From: Halichondria panicea
Taxonomy: Eukaryota > Porifera > Demospongiae > Suberitida > Halichondriidae
Length of the DNA: 64,000 nucleotides
Assembly (NCBI RefSeq): GCF_963675165.1
Contig: NC_087381.1
Span: 806,001-870,000 of the forward strand
Direction: 5' to 3'
Shown here in pieces: positions 46,901 through 56,258 of this stretch (position 1 is the first letter of the stretch; every line of letters begins with the position of its first letter). Under the pieces are notes generated by a model, which had not been told where the DNA came from, did no database searches, and worked only from the letters and a program-made list of their open reading frames with translations. The position numbers and the translations under genes were made by a program.

Positions 46901-49433
46901 GTAGTACGTAATTACTATATTATAGATTACTCTGATGGTAAAACTTTCAAGTTCATAAAACTTGTCACTAATTTTAATTGTATATAGTCGTACCTTAATA
47001 ATTATAATTATAACACACAGGATGGTTTTGGGGTGACCCTCACGTCACTACCCTTGATGGGGATGTGTTCACCTTCAATGGCTGGGGGGAGTACAGCCTC
47101 CTCGAGTTTACTACCGACACGACCGCCTTCACATTTCAGGGACGAACAGGCAATGTCAGTGACTCTGAACGCTCTGCTACAAAACTGATAGCTTTCGCTT
47201 TTGGTGTGAGCACCGAGATGCGCGTTCAGGTGAGTAAGAGTTTCACAACTTGAGCAGAGATAATCTTACTTTCTTTGTCCCTTTTAAGTTGACGTAACTT
47301 GTCTTGAATTCGTAGCCATAGGATTGTATAACTACTATTATGATACAGTACAGTGTGTTGTCAACCTACTACTTGTCCCTAATAGGTGGACGTAAATGGC
47401 GATACTGGACTCACGGTGTTATTTAATGGAGACGACATATCAGCAAATGTGTCAAACACGAATGATAGTTTCACAATCGATCAGCTGTCCGTTTCCAGGG
47501 AAAGCGAAAATTCCTTGACAACTAGTTTTGAAAACGGGATTGGGGTCACTATTACGGCTTCGTTTGAAATGTTGTCCTTTGTACTGTCAATGCCAGAGGA
47601 ATTCCAGAACGTGACCCGAGGGCTAATGGGAAATTATAACGGAGATCCTACGGACGACATCGTGTTTAGGAACGGAGATATGCTCTCTGGAAACGTGTCT
47701 GACAGGATGATACATGACTTCGGACAATCATGTAAATATAAATACATGTACATTAATGTGTATAGGCAGGCAGCAACCAGATAAATGGGCAATTTGAACA
47801 TATGCGTAGTACGGTTGCGAGTTTTGTAAAAAGTACACGTACGTATGTCTTAAGCTATAGTCCAATCTATTAATTCTAAGTCACCAATAATGCTATATAG
47901 CCTTCTCTCTTCTCGATCTCTCTTCTTGAGATACATGCATAACTGCATCAAAATCAGTACATGGCATGGCGGCGTGCCTCGGTTATAACTTTAATCCCAG
48001 CTGTAATTGTATTCACTCTTATATCTACGTGTGTACCCACAGGGGAGATCAGTGCACAAGATTCCTTCTTCACATACCCTGAGGGAATGTCTGCAGCTGA
48101 CTATTCTTTTCCCAATCACGAGCCCATATTTGCGGATGAAGCGGCGGACAGTGTTCCACAAGATGTGCTCGATGCTTGCGGTGATAATCAAGAGTGTATC
48201 TTTGACGCTATTCAGACTGGAAACCTGGAAATTGGCATGGAAACCTTGACTACGAACAATGGGAATATTGATGATCAGAATCAAGCAAGTAAGTGCAGTA
48301 CAGTCTGTAAGCAGGTCACCCTCTATAATATATACAGCCGGGCCCAAAGTCTCTCCGTAGCATGTGTTTGGACCTGTGTTAGCAGGCCACCCTCTATAAT
48401 ACAGCCGGGCCCAAAGTCTCTCTGTAGCATGTGTTTGGACCTGTGTTAGCAGGCCACCCTCTATAATACAGCCGGGCCCAAAGTCTCTCTGTAGCATGTG
48501 TTTGGACCTGTGTTAGCAGGCCACCCTCTATAAAATACAGCCAGGTTAATGGGCCCCAAAGTCTCTCCGTAGCATGTGTTTGGACCTGTGTTAGCAGGCC
48601 ACCCTCTATAATACAGCCAGGTTAATGGGCCCCAAAGTCTCTCCGTAGCATGTGTTTGGACCTGTGTTAGCAGGTCACCCTCTATAATACAGCCAGGTTA
48701 ATGGGGCCCCAAAGTCTCCATAGCATGTGTTTGGACCTGTGTTAGCAGGCCACCCTCTATAATACAGCCATTTAATGTTAATGGGTCCCGAAGTCTCCAT
48801 AGCATTCATTTGGACCTGTGTTAGCAGCTCACCTTTTTGTTATAGCCACTGTTGTCTGCTTAGTCCTAAGGGTGCCGCAATGATAATCTCCCAACTTAAT
48901 ACCAGCTGCCTATAATGTTAAGTGCATGTATACAGTACTTACGAGACTCAGTCGCAGATATTTCGCTCATTTTGATATGTTGTGAGCGTATCTGCTGTAT
49001 TTTTTCCACAGGCAACAGCCCCCCACTAATCACGGGACCAAACATGCTCCGTCTTGATGTGGGCGTCATGGCAATCCTCCGTTTCAACGTATCGGATGAT
49101 AAAAACATGTTCAACGTCACGGTTGTCGGCGGTCTACCAGAAAACTCACAGCTAACACCGACTGTTATGGATGGGTACACGGACTACGAGTTCGACTGGA
49201 CACTATCGACTGTGGAGTCAGCGAGATCGATCATGTTTGAGGCCAGAGATGAACTTAATGCGAGTGCCGTACTGAATGTGCAAGTGCAGACCTGTGCCTG
49301 TATGAATAGCAGTGACTGCACTATTGAGGGCATCGCTGACACAACTGCTAGTAGCATTGTTCTCAACTGTGAATGCTCAGAAGGTGTGTTTTAAATGTGT
49401 AGCATGCGACTGGTGGAACTGGCCTCTGTGTGC

Positions 49434-49478
<45 letters not shown>

Positions 49479-52400
49479 CGTGTGTGTGTGTGTGTGTGTG
49501 CATGTGTGCGTGTGTGCGTGTGTGTGTGTGTGTGCGTGCGTGGGTGCCTTTATGCTAGCAGATGTTACTGTAGGCCTATAGCTAGTCAGTCTAGCTATAT
49601 TTACTGAGTATATAGCAACTGCATGGTGTACTGGCCTATATAGTGTGTATGCACTTCCTATTTATCTTACAGCCTGGATGGGAGAGTTCTGTGAAGAGGA
49701 CGTCGATGGTTGCATGGAGTTCATGTGTTTTGATGATGTGGCTTGTACCGACGTACCGGCTCCAGGAGTGGGGGCGGCGTGTGGAATGTGCCCTGATGGA
49801 TACGTGGGCGACGGAGAGAAGTGTGAAGGTGTGTGTTGTGTGGATACATAGTTTCCTTAATATCTGTTGATGAGCATGGAAAATTGTACAGTGTCAAGAC
49901 AAAATGTACATGTAGGTATACAAGTTGTATTTCTGCAAGGCAATAGACTATAAATACATGCGTACTAGCATTAACAAGTCATCAACTACTTGAGGGTGTG
50001 TCCCTTCCCGTGTCATCTATCTATTGTCACGTGACATACAGATATCAACGAGTGTACGAACGGTACGCATGGATGCTCTCAGATCTGTAACAACGTTCAG
50101 GGCTCCTTTGAGTGTCTGTGTAATGAAGGTTACAGGCTCGCCAATGCAACATACTGTGAGGGTAAGTACACCGATGCAGCTTATATACTTTTGTAATTTT
50201 GTGTAAAGCAAAAAATAATCTTTATACAAGCTATTATGGGATCTAATTAATCAACAAATTACAATATTATTGTGGCCTACATACAGGGTGTAGTACTATT
50301 TATCATGATGTCATTGTTTTCCCGGACAGATATCAATGAGTGTGACATGTTGAATGGTCGCTGTCACCAAAACTGTACTAACAACGATGGTGGTCACAGC
50401 TGCAGCTGTTTCGAGGGTTACGAGCTGAGCAACGACAATCTAACATGTACAGGTATGTACGGAAATCAATGATGTATAATTTATAGTATAGTTCTCTGTA
50501 GTTTATGGAATATTTCGTGTACATACAAATCATGTGCACGTGCCTGCATGTTTGCAGATCGAACACGTACTGTTGTTTTGATGCTATATACATGTATGTC
50601 TCAAATTTTGTATCTTGTTATAGTGATGATGTAATTTATTTTAACTTGTTCCCTATAGTGCTACCAACTTTCGTGTGCCCAGTCAACAACACCTGCTCAC
50701 AGAACTGTGTAAGTCTCTTAGGAGTGGAGACTTGTAGCTGTAACCAAGGCTACCAGCTCGCCACGAACAACCAAACTTGCTCGGGTAAGTGCATGGGTCA
50801 GGCAGGTGCTGGGTAATCCTCTCAGTAGAGTTTAAGATATGGCTGTTTTACTTTTTAGACGAGTGCTTTAGTACAGATCGATACTTGACTGCTAATCTGA
50901 GGTAGCAAAATATACTTTGCAGTATTTATTATGGTTGTGAGGTGTACATGTACATAATTATGTTAACTTTTATTTAGTATCAAGATGACTAAAAACTAGA
51001 GAGATGGTTCTCTATTTGAATTAAGGCTGCACCTATATAATTATCTCTGTACTTGTATATAATTATAGCTTTAATGTAATGTATAGTTATATAGTATGAG
51101 AACTGATTATTTGTACACGTATATACGTAGCTCTTCTAAAGTAATGCTGTTATGATTGTGCATGCATGTATGCAGATGTGGACGAGTGCCTGGAAGGTCC
51201 CTGTGGGCAAGGATGTAACAATACAGATGGAGGCTTTGTATGTTACTGCAGAGACGGCTATACACTGCAACCGGATGAAACAACATGCATGGGTACGAAC
51301 AACCACGATTTATGTAACTCTAATTTTAGCATAAGTAGACATATAGCGGTGCATGTGCAATGTAACCCCTACATAACGACCTGTATAGTAAACACATTTA
51401 TAAAGGGAATATATATAATTATATATAAGTTCATTATTTTGGGACCTATACCCTGTATATTAATTGGGGTATAAATGTTCGTGGTTTTCGCTGATTAACA
51501 TGTACTGCGAATGTTTATACCCACGAATTTAATATTGCATGCATGCATGCTGCAGAAAGGCTGCTATTCCGCAAAAACCTTTCTATATCGGTCATTCTGC
51601 GTATAAATTTATACCCTCGAAATAATTATACCCGCTATACGGTATTTATTTAGTTGATAAAATAATGTATAATGAGTATATGACACATGCATCCATTGCA
51701 GACATTAATGAATGCCTGGTGTCGGCTATGAGTGGTGTTACTCTGTGTACCTCTCCCATGTTCTGTGTTAACATGCCTGGGGATGCGGGGAAGTACTCCT
51801 GTCAGTGTCCGGAGGGAACTATACAAGCCGGAAACACGTGTGGTATGTGTGGGTGTGTGGGTAGTGTCTGTAGTAAGTGTGGGTGTGGGTGTGGGTGTGT
51901 GGGTAGTGTCTGTAGTAAGTGTGGGTGTGGGTGTGTGAGTAGTGCATGTGTGTAGTATGTGGGTAGGTTAATTAGTTTGGGTGTGCGAAAATTAACTGTC
52001 AAGTAATTTTTCTATAATTATTATGACGTATAAATTGTAATTATTTTCATTTTCATTAACTCTTTTCACATTTGTTGCCTCCTTTCCTGTAGTCATGCCG
52101 ACCACGCCCCCACCTACTATCGTTGTGCCAACAGGCACAGTTCCATCTGCGTTCAGAGATAATGCCGTTGTCATCACACTTGATGGCCGAACAGCTGAAG
52201 AGGTACAGTGTATATATGTACATGTACGATATAGTGTGGGTGTGTGTGTGGGTGGAGTGAATAATTAATTATTTGTTTATTATGCCTATAAAAAATAATT
52301 ATATCAACAAAAATGACAACCTCATTTTGAACCTCGTTGAGTCTTTGTTTGATATCAACAGGGTATTGAAAAAGTAGTTTACCTAGCAAATGAAAGCATC

Positions 52401-54463
52401 GCGGGTGCTGATGCCTCAGTGGAGGTGTCAAAGCTACATATATAATCATTTTTCTTTCCCATCCAGTTTGATGAGACCCAAAGACAGATGTTCCGAGTCT
52501 CAACTGCAAACGCTATCAACGCGTACTGCAGAGAGAATCCCTGTACTTTTAGCAGAAAGTAAGCTTGTTATAATTATACTTGCACGTAATTAACAATATC
52601 TGAGGCTAATCAAATACCAGGGTGTCATACAGGGGAGGGGGTCCAGGGTGTCATACATCCAGGGAGGGGGGGGGTGCCAACGGTAATCCCAAAATCCACG
52701 TAGTCGACACATTTTCAGGAACATCAACAGGGCATTGAAAAATCAATTCACCTACATGTATATATAGCAAATGAAAGATCTCCCCCCTCTACTGCAAAAA
52801 CACCCTGAAAGCATTCTCTTCATTTAGGGATGTCAGTTTCAATGCTCTATATTGTGTGATAGCTAGATGATACAAAACTGTGTGGGTGGGTATATCAAAT
52901 TTGGAAACTATGAGTGATTTTAATTCCCTTTCTATATATTCATATCTGGTTTTTGTGCTTTCCAGGAGACAAGCAGCCACGGTAACAGCAGATGATGTAA
53001 TAATCGAAAACGTGCGTGACAATAACGCTGGCCACTTGACCTTTGACATGTACGTCCAGAGTGGTGGTTCCGCTGCACTGCCTGCATCAGCTGTACAAGA
53101 GGCCATCGAGGTGGGTCAATTAGGGTACCCATATCAGTGTTCGTACAAAATGTAGGTAAAGATATTGAATTTTTAGGCCTAAATACAAACATCACGTACG
53201 TATAATAATTATAAGTCCATAACTTATGTTTTTATTATTGTCATATAAGCAGTCTATCTTAATTTTGCTCTGGAATAACATTCTTTAATATACGTATTTC
53301 TAACATATATCTAACATATATAATTATACATATCTTTCAGCGTAAGTTGATATTACACTCTCATCTCATACAGGAAAACCCCAATTTCTTCCCGGGCCAG
53401 ATGGTGATGGTGGAACCCCTCGAAGCTCCGCCCACTACCATGCTCCCCATACCAGTGGGTCTGAGCACGGCCGAGATCATCGGGATAGCTGTTGGGTGTG
53501 CTGTGGGAGGCATTCTACTCATCGTGCTCATCGTTGTCCTCATTGTCTGGTGAGCTATGCACAGTCACAATATCAGGAGTATATGTTATCAGTCCATGCA
53601 CTTAGGAGCAGAGTTTTGGCTGTTACGTACCTTATAGCGGGTAATTTCCGGAGGACAAAATATTCGTTGTTTTTTCATGGTTGAAGCTCTGACCACGAAT
53701 ATTTTACCCACGAATGAAGCGACCTTGCCTACCTTTACCTGCAGTGCAAGCAGCAACCACGAAAATAGTATCCATGAAGTGACTAAAATTAATATTGCTC
53801 AACCATGAATGTTTTGTCCCCCGAAAATTACCAGCTACAGTACATGCATGCATGCAGAGGTGGCCTTTGTTGAGGTTTTTTGTACCTAAATTGTTCTTGG
53901 GGACCTGGTCCTGGGCTTTTTATCATAGTTGGCCTTTCTTCTGAGATATTCTATTGTTACATTGATTGCAGCATTGTTTTCCACTTTCTGTATAATTATA
54001 TATCTGCCGACCAAGTACATTTTACATACTGTATAGCATAAACACAAAGCTAGTTACACTACACCCACACACACACTCATACGCCCACTCACCCCACACA
54101 CACAGTATCATCCGTTACCGTCACAAACACCAAAAATCAGTCAACTTCAGCTACGGTATCGAGTATGACAATCCAGTTGCCGATAACGACGACGACATCG
54201 AACCAGCCAACACTCGTCCTATGAATGGGGTTGAAATAACAGTTGCTGCTCCTGACATCTACGTCAATCCTGGAGACCTGAGTGAACAAGCTGAAGAAGA
54301 GCCCAAGGCAAAAGAAGCAGCTGTTACTGACGAGATAGCTGAGAGAGACGAGGGTGCATCAAATTCAGACCGCTCAATGCAGAGCTTGATTCTCAAGTTC
54401 GGAGATGATGATGATAATGCCAGTCAGCATTCTACCGAGAAAGAAGAGCTCACTTCTCTCTGA
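17262..54463 (+). CDS. Giant LDLa/Calx-beta/NIDO-AMOP-VWD/EGF membrane protein (gene 5)
   Basis: About 70 exons join into one frame of 11,736 nt (3,911 aa). The start ATG at 17262 opens a signal peptide ([18 protein letters not shown]); exon 1 ends at 17316 and exon 2 (17761-17793) adds an AQAQAQD stretch. Approximate residues: LDLa modules 30-607, Calx-beta 608-2557, NIDO 2558-2840, AMOP 2840-2966, VWD 2967-3233, linker domain 3234-3357, six EGF 3358-3618, SEA-like 3619-3734, membrane helix about 3768-3793, cytoplasmic tail to 3911. The NIDO-AMOP-VWD-EGF-TM order is that of the MUC4 membrane mucins; Calx-beta repeats are known from sponge aggregation factors and bind calcium in other proteins. 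The inferred role is a very large calcium-dependent adhesion or recognition protein. No internal promoter, signal peptide or terminal exon splits it, but only transcripts can prove that LDLa and Calx-beta parts are joined. Confidence 0.8.
17387..17613 (-). repeat. Minisatellite family M, three units, inverse orientation
   Basis: Units contain GGTGGCCTGCTAACACAGGT and GGGGCCCATTAACCTGGCTG, the reverse complement of the 48311-48830 unit. It lies in gene 5 intron 1. Confidence 0.85.
18041..19035 (+). repeat. Dispersed repeat family G, copy 1 (gene 5 intron 2)
   Basis: Two blocks, 18041-18182 and 18494-19035, recur in the same order and orientation at 59888-60017 and 60571-61100. The second block is about 540 bp and nearly identical by eye. 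No protein frame is seen. Confidence 0.85.
19160..19285. repeat. C-rich low-complexity repeat
   Basis: Irregular repeats of CACAAAGCA/ACCCCCCACACT in gene 5 intron 2. Confidence 0.8.
19788..19937. repeat. Imperfect foldback (gene 5 intron 2)
   Basis: The left arm (AGTTAAGCGACAGAGGTCGA...ACCTCGATTAGGCT) pairs with the right arm (AGCCCAATCGAGGT...CCTCTGGTTAAGC). It looks like a small MITE of its own family. Confidence 0.65.
20263..20463. mobile_element. MITE family A copy (gene 5 intron)
   Basis: Ends TACCGTATAGCGGGTAATTT and CCTCCTATACGGTA, with core CACTGCAGGTAAAGGTAGGC. It follows LDLa module 1. Confidence 0.9.
21321..21416 (+). repeat. 26-bp tandem repeat, four copies
   Basis: Repeats of GGGTAGCTATTGTTAGCCAT plus a G run, starting a few bases after the donor of LDLa module 3. 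Confidence 0.9.
21780..21975 (+). repeat. Dispersed repeat family F, copy 2
   Basis: Close match to 3445-3620, including CTCGATCAGAGGCCGC and the GCTAGCTACATGTACGTAGC end. It lies in the intron after LDLa module 4. Confidence 0.8.
22423..22625 (+). repeat. Dispersed repeat family E (three copies in the LDLa region)
   Basis: The segment starting GAGGTTAATTGATTGTGAAT recurs at 25440-25620 and 26760-26935. The latter two arose with the LDLa block duplication; this one lies in another intron. Confidence 0.75.
22957..23392. mobile_element. About 435-bp palindromic element (family D)
   Basis: The two halves are inverse complements over most of their length: GAGCCAAATCAGCAGAAA near 22992 pairs with TTTCTGCTGATTTGGCTC near 23328, and GGCAAGGATCGTG near 23046 with CACGATCCTTGCC. 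A half-like copy lies at 36466-36650. Confidence 0.8.
25076..25270. mobile_element. MITE family C copy 1
   Basis: Starts TACCGTATAGCGGGTTATTT and ends TTGCTATCGGTAT. It lies immediately before LDLa module 8 and is duplicated with it at 26348-26580. Confidence 0.75.
26348..26580. mobile_element. MITE family C copy 2
   Basis: Homologous to 25076-25270 with small indels, before LDLa module 10. It marks the left border of the second LDLa block. Confidence 0.75.
27054..27221. mobile_element. Foldback element with about 31-bp ends
   Basis: CCAGAGGAGGTGGGTACGAC at 27054 pairs with the right arm ending GTCGTACCTACCTACTCTGG at 27221. It is absent from the paralogous intron after LDLa module 8, so it inserted after the block duplication. 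Confidence 0.75.
29612..29890. mobile_element. Inverted-repeat element (TAGAACCTCGATTATCCGG family)
   Basis: The left end TAGAACCTCGATTATCCGG pairs with CCGGATAATCGAGGTTC near 29834, followed by two imperfect repeats of GATAATGGAG to TTCTACTATA. It lies in the intron between Calx-beta domains 1 and 2. Confidence 0.75.
30117..30319. mobile_element. MITE family A copy (gene 5 intron)
   Basis: Ends TACCGTATAGCGGGTAATTT and AAATTACCCGCTATACGGT, nearly complete. It splits the two exons of Calx-beta domain 2 and is very similar to 20263-20463. Confidence 0.9.
30718..30802. repeat. Minisatellite family M, inverted fragment pair
   Basis: CTGTATTATAGAGGGTGGCC in one orientation is followed by GGACCTGTGTTAGCAGGCTA in the other, so two family M pieces face each other. 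Confidence 0.7.
36466..36650 (+). repeat. Family D half copy
   Basis: GAGCCAAATCAGCAGAAAGT and CTGGCAAGGATCGTGTG match the left half of the palindrome at 22957-23392. Confidence 0.7.
37717..37870. mobile_element. MITE family A, divergent copy
   Basis: Ends TACCGTATAGCAGGTAATTT and AAATTATCCGCTATTAGACAGTA. The interior lacks the family A core and resembles the 5-369 copy. It lies between the exons of Calx-beta 10. Confidence 0.7.
41239..41317. mobile_element. MITE family B, short copy
   Basis: AGCGGGTATATTTCTAGGAT pairs with CCCTCGAAATATACCCGCT. Family B is marked by GCGGGTATATTTCGAGGGTA ends. Confidence 0.7.
42536..42585 (+). pseudogene. Broken Calx-beta half exon
   Basis: GAGCCACAATTCTACTAGAC and the next 25 bases match the start of the exon at 39272, including the CGTTCCTCAG acceptor in front, then read ITEEL and a TGA stop (42583-42585). 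The rest of the exon and its donor are missing. It is left out of the gene model. Confidence 0.75.
43644..43902 (+). repeat. 37-bp tandem repeat, seven copies
   Basis: The unit reads ATTATAGCCCGGGGAATCCC plus 17 bases; units start at 43681, 43718, 43755, 43792, 43829 and 43866, with a diverged unit in front. It is the most GC-rich stretch of the intron before Calx-beta 17. Confidence 0.93.
44728..46032 (+). other. Gene 5: NIDO (nidogen-like) domain
   Basis: Exons 44728-44891 and 45179-46032 are joined in phase 0. The sequence runs [41 protein letters not shown], then [30 protein letters not shown] and YSVIGYN. This is the NIDO pattern of nidogen, MUC4 and tectorin-type proteins: an extracellular domain with a conserved 'APYW.D.D' stretch and a 'NTYQ..v.tDG..tf..y.Y' core. 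The 854-nt exon is by far the longest in the gene and continues into the AMOP domain. Confidence 0.88.
45857..46659 (+). other. Gene 5: AMOP domain
   Basis: It begins near [16 protein letters not shown] at the end of the 45179-46032 exon and continues in 46451-46659, joined in phase 2. Cysteine pairs PCPC, LCCY and SCCK with the end CSSYRPQRR match AMOP (adhesion-associated domain in MUC4 and other proteins), which directly follows NIDO in MUC4. The intron between the two exons holds a MITE copy (46136-46344). Confidence 0.82.
46136..46344. mobile_element. MITE family A copy (gene 5 intron)
   Basis: Ends TACCGTATAGAGGGTAATGT and TTACCCGCTATACGGTA, with core CCTTGTCTACCTTTACCTGC. It lies in the intron splitting AMOP. 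Confidence 0.88.
47021..48288 (+). other. Gene 5: VWD (von Willebrand type D) region with GDPH
   Basis: Exons 47021-47229, 47386-47731 and 48043-48288. The first opens [20 protein letters not shown], the standard VWD start. GDPH is coded at 47032-47043; in MUC4 and other mucins an Asp-Pro bond of this motif is cleaved autocatalytically. The second exon has [13 protein letters not shown], the usual VWD end. The third ([30 protein letters not shown]) matches the segment after VWD in MUC4 and SUSD2-type proteins. Confidence 0.85.
48311..48830 (+). repeat. Minisatellite family M, main array, about seven units
   Basis: Units start at about 48311, 48382, 48449, 48516, 48594, 48670 and 48745 (67-79 bp) and contain GCAGGCCACCCTCTATAATA, CCAAAGTCTCTC and GCATGTGTTTGGACCTGTGT. 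The first units lack an AGGTTAATG segment found in the later ones. The array starts about 20 bp after the donor at 48289. Confidence 0.95.
49012..49383 (+). other. Gene 5: linker domain between VWD and EGF (Ig/cadherin-like)
   Basis: A single 372-nt exon reads [17 protein letters not shown], then beta-strand-like segments ([40 protein letters not shown]) and four cysteines near the end ([17 protein letters not shown]) that lead into the first EGF. The position matches the region between VWD and EGF in MUC4-like proteins. A cadherin/Ig-type beta-sandwich is inferred from the pattern, not proven. Confidence 0.6.
49427..49547. repeat. (GT)n with GC interruptions
   Basis: About 120 bp of TG/CG repeats in the intron before EGF module 1. 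Confidence 0.95.
49673..51842 (+). other. Gene 5: six EGF-like modules
   Basis: One module per phase-1 exon: 49673-49828, 50042-50161, 50330-50452, 50659-50784, 51176-51292, 51702-51842. Modules 2, 3, 5 and 6 begin DINEC or DVDEC, the calcium-binding EGF start; module 2 carries [18 protein letters not shown] and module 5 [16 protein letters not shown]. Module 4 ([17 protein letters not shown]) lacks the calcium-binding start. Confidence 0.88.
51449..51643. mobile_element. MITE family B copy
   Basis: Contains GGGTATAAATGTTCGTGGTT near the left end and TACCCTCGAAATAATTATAC and CCGCTATACGGTA at the right. It lies in the intron before EGF module 6. Confidence 0.7.
51845..51955 (+). repeat. GTGTGGG tandem repeats
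   Basis: Repeats of GGGTAGTGTCTGTAGTAAGT separated by GTGTGGG runs, directly after the EGF module 6 donor. Confidence 0.88.
52093..54463 (+). other. Gene 5: SEA-like region, membrane helix and acidic tail
   Basis: Exons 52093-52202, 52467-52558, 52966-53110, 53374-53549 and 54106-54463 (stop TGA). A Pro/Thr linker ([14 protein letters not shown]) is followed by an alpha/beta region ([37 protein letters not shown]). Its size and position before the membrane suggest a SEA-type domain; no GSVVV cleavage motif is seen, so this is a weak inference. The helix is [20 protein letters not shown] and onward. The 119-residue cytoplasmic tail starts [12 protein letters not shown], contains EYDNP and is rich in Asp/Glu (GDDDDN near the end). 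No catalytic domain is seen. Confidence 0.78.
53628..53842. mobile_element. MITE family A copy (gene 5 last intron)
   Basis: Starts TACCTTATAGCGGGTAATTT and ends AAAATTACCAGCTACAGTA, with the full core GAAGCGACCTTGCCTACCTT. Confidence 0.88.
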
Positions 54464-55221
54464 ACAAACTGAACTAACTGATAATAATTATGTGACTCAG
54501 TTTTTTAGCGGAATATTTTAGAAGGTAGAAGTATAATTCGATTCATTTTAAGCTGATTTATTTTATTTGCTTTTGTCATTAATATCAAACTATATAATTA
54601 TCCTTGTGTTTTGATTTCCAATTTAATTCTTTCTTACTAGCATCTGAAGAAATACTATAATTTATGAAGTACCAATCAAAATAATTATATATTTTGTAGT
54701 CAGCTAATTATCTGGGGCAAAAAATATTCAGCTATAATACTACTAGATTCTTCTACAATTTACAGCAGTTCAATATGACTATATTTATTATAACAGTCAT
54801 GTACAGCTAGTGCCTCATAACTACATTACAGCAGCATCATGTTAGGCTAACACTTGATGAATAACAAACGATGTTGCCAATCTTTTCTCTGTAGTTGCTG
54901 TGACATTTTTAAGTGGATCGTTGCCCAATGTCAGATAGTTATTCTGACGACCAGTAGTATTCTGATGACCAAGCTCACAGATGATCGTCTGCCTATCGTT
55001 CGATGACCGTGATATCGCTTCAAATTGAAATGTTGGAGGACGACTGACCTGTATAATTATGCCGGATATTTATTAGACAGATTTTGCTCATATTAAATAA
55101 AAATGCAGGCACATGCATAATCAACAAGATGCTTGTAGAGCGTGCGTTGAGCTTCATCATTGCATAGTGGCAAACTGTTAGTGGTGCGCTGAGGAATGCA
55201 TAACACATGCAGTATAATTAG

Positions 55222-55395
55222 ACCATTTAGCAGGTCTATTTCGAGGGTATAAAAATGTTTGTGGTTTTCGCGAATTAGGCACGTACCGCGAATTTAATAT
55301 CGCATGCTGCAAAAAGGCACTATTCCACGAACATTAAACCCGCGAAAACCTTTCTAAAGGCATTTCCGCAAACATTTATACCCTCGAATACAGTA
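55222..55395. mobile_element. MITE family B copy
   Basis: TCTATTTCGAGGGTATAAAA at the left pairs with TTTATACCCTCGAATACAGT at the right; the interior GCGAATT and AACCTTTCT segments match the 51449 and 56124 copies. Confidence 0.75.
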
Positions 55396-55547
55396 CACCA
55401 CAAAATAATAGTTGCGAACTATAATTATAGGATCCCTATTAATGAGGTGAGGGCGGTGGGACTATTTGCATGCAGGAGTCGGGAAAGCACAGGAACGGTA
55501 CATGCAGAGAGTGGGAAATTATCTATCTCACATAATTGTTATACCTC

Positions 55548-55576
55548 GGTGCGCATGCGCAAGCGAGGTATACGGT

Positions 55577-55632
<56 letters not shown>

Positions 55633-55880
55633 CTGCTACAGCTGCTCAAGGATGAATCAAGTGCAAGTAAGAGTTTCTATAGGCTTCTAGTCATGTTTAC
55701 TTGGATTTTAATTCGTGGATTTGCAAAATAATGCTTCGTTCTCGAGTTATGCCTAGTTTTGCTTACTTGGAATGCCATTGCAGCCTTTTCAGAAGAGTAC
55801 GTATAGCCAAACTTGTTTACCGAATGTTGCTACTCTACTTAGTAATTAGCTCTGCACTAGAACGCTAGCTGCAAGAGTGA
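55548..55880 (+). repeat. Dispersed repeat family H, copy 2
   Basis: It begins with the hairpin CCTCGGTGCGCATGCGCAAG, then a GT tract, then a segment with TTCTCGAGTTATGCCTAGTT. That segment is related to 1320-1600, where TTCTCGAGTTATGGCTAGTT also follows a GT tract. A reversed fragment lies at 56355-56385. Confidence 0.65.
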
Positions 55881-56123
55881 GAAGAGAGCTCCAAGGCTCT
55901 GCAGACGGCAGCCATTAATTCTAGACTTGAACTTTTGGCATCGATCGTTTTTAACAACAATCATGGTTTATCAACTCTTTGAGTTTGCATGCACGATTGT
56001 GACTGCTATTAGTAGCTTTATGTTATGTAGCTTTGGCATCTCCACCGAGGCATCAGCACCCGCGGTGCTTTCATTTCCGTAGTTTTAAAGTGTTTGCAGC
56101 CACCAATAGCTAGAAATTCTATA

Positions 56124-56258
56124 TACCGTATATAGCGGGTATATTTCGAGGGTATAAACTTTCGCGGAATGACCGTTATAGAAAGGTTTTGCGGTGCATG
56201 CTTAATCAGCGAAAACCACGAACATTTATACCCTCGAAATATACGAGCTATATAGTAG
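56124..56258. mobile_element. MITE family B copy
   Basis: Starts TACCGTATATAGCGGGTATA and ends CCCTCGAAATATACGAGCTA, with TATAGAAAGGTTTTGCGG inside. Confidence 0.78.

Noticed and set aside
47991-48497. 168-codon open frame on the - strand
   Set aside because: It covers the opposite strand of the VWD end exon and the minisatellite; its repeated [10 protein letters not shown] comes from the repeat unit.
48311-48830. Regular repeats with similar spacing, superficially CRISPR-like
   Set aside because: The whole 67-79-bp unit repeats with no unique spacers, and the context is an animal intron, so it is a minisatellite.
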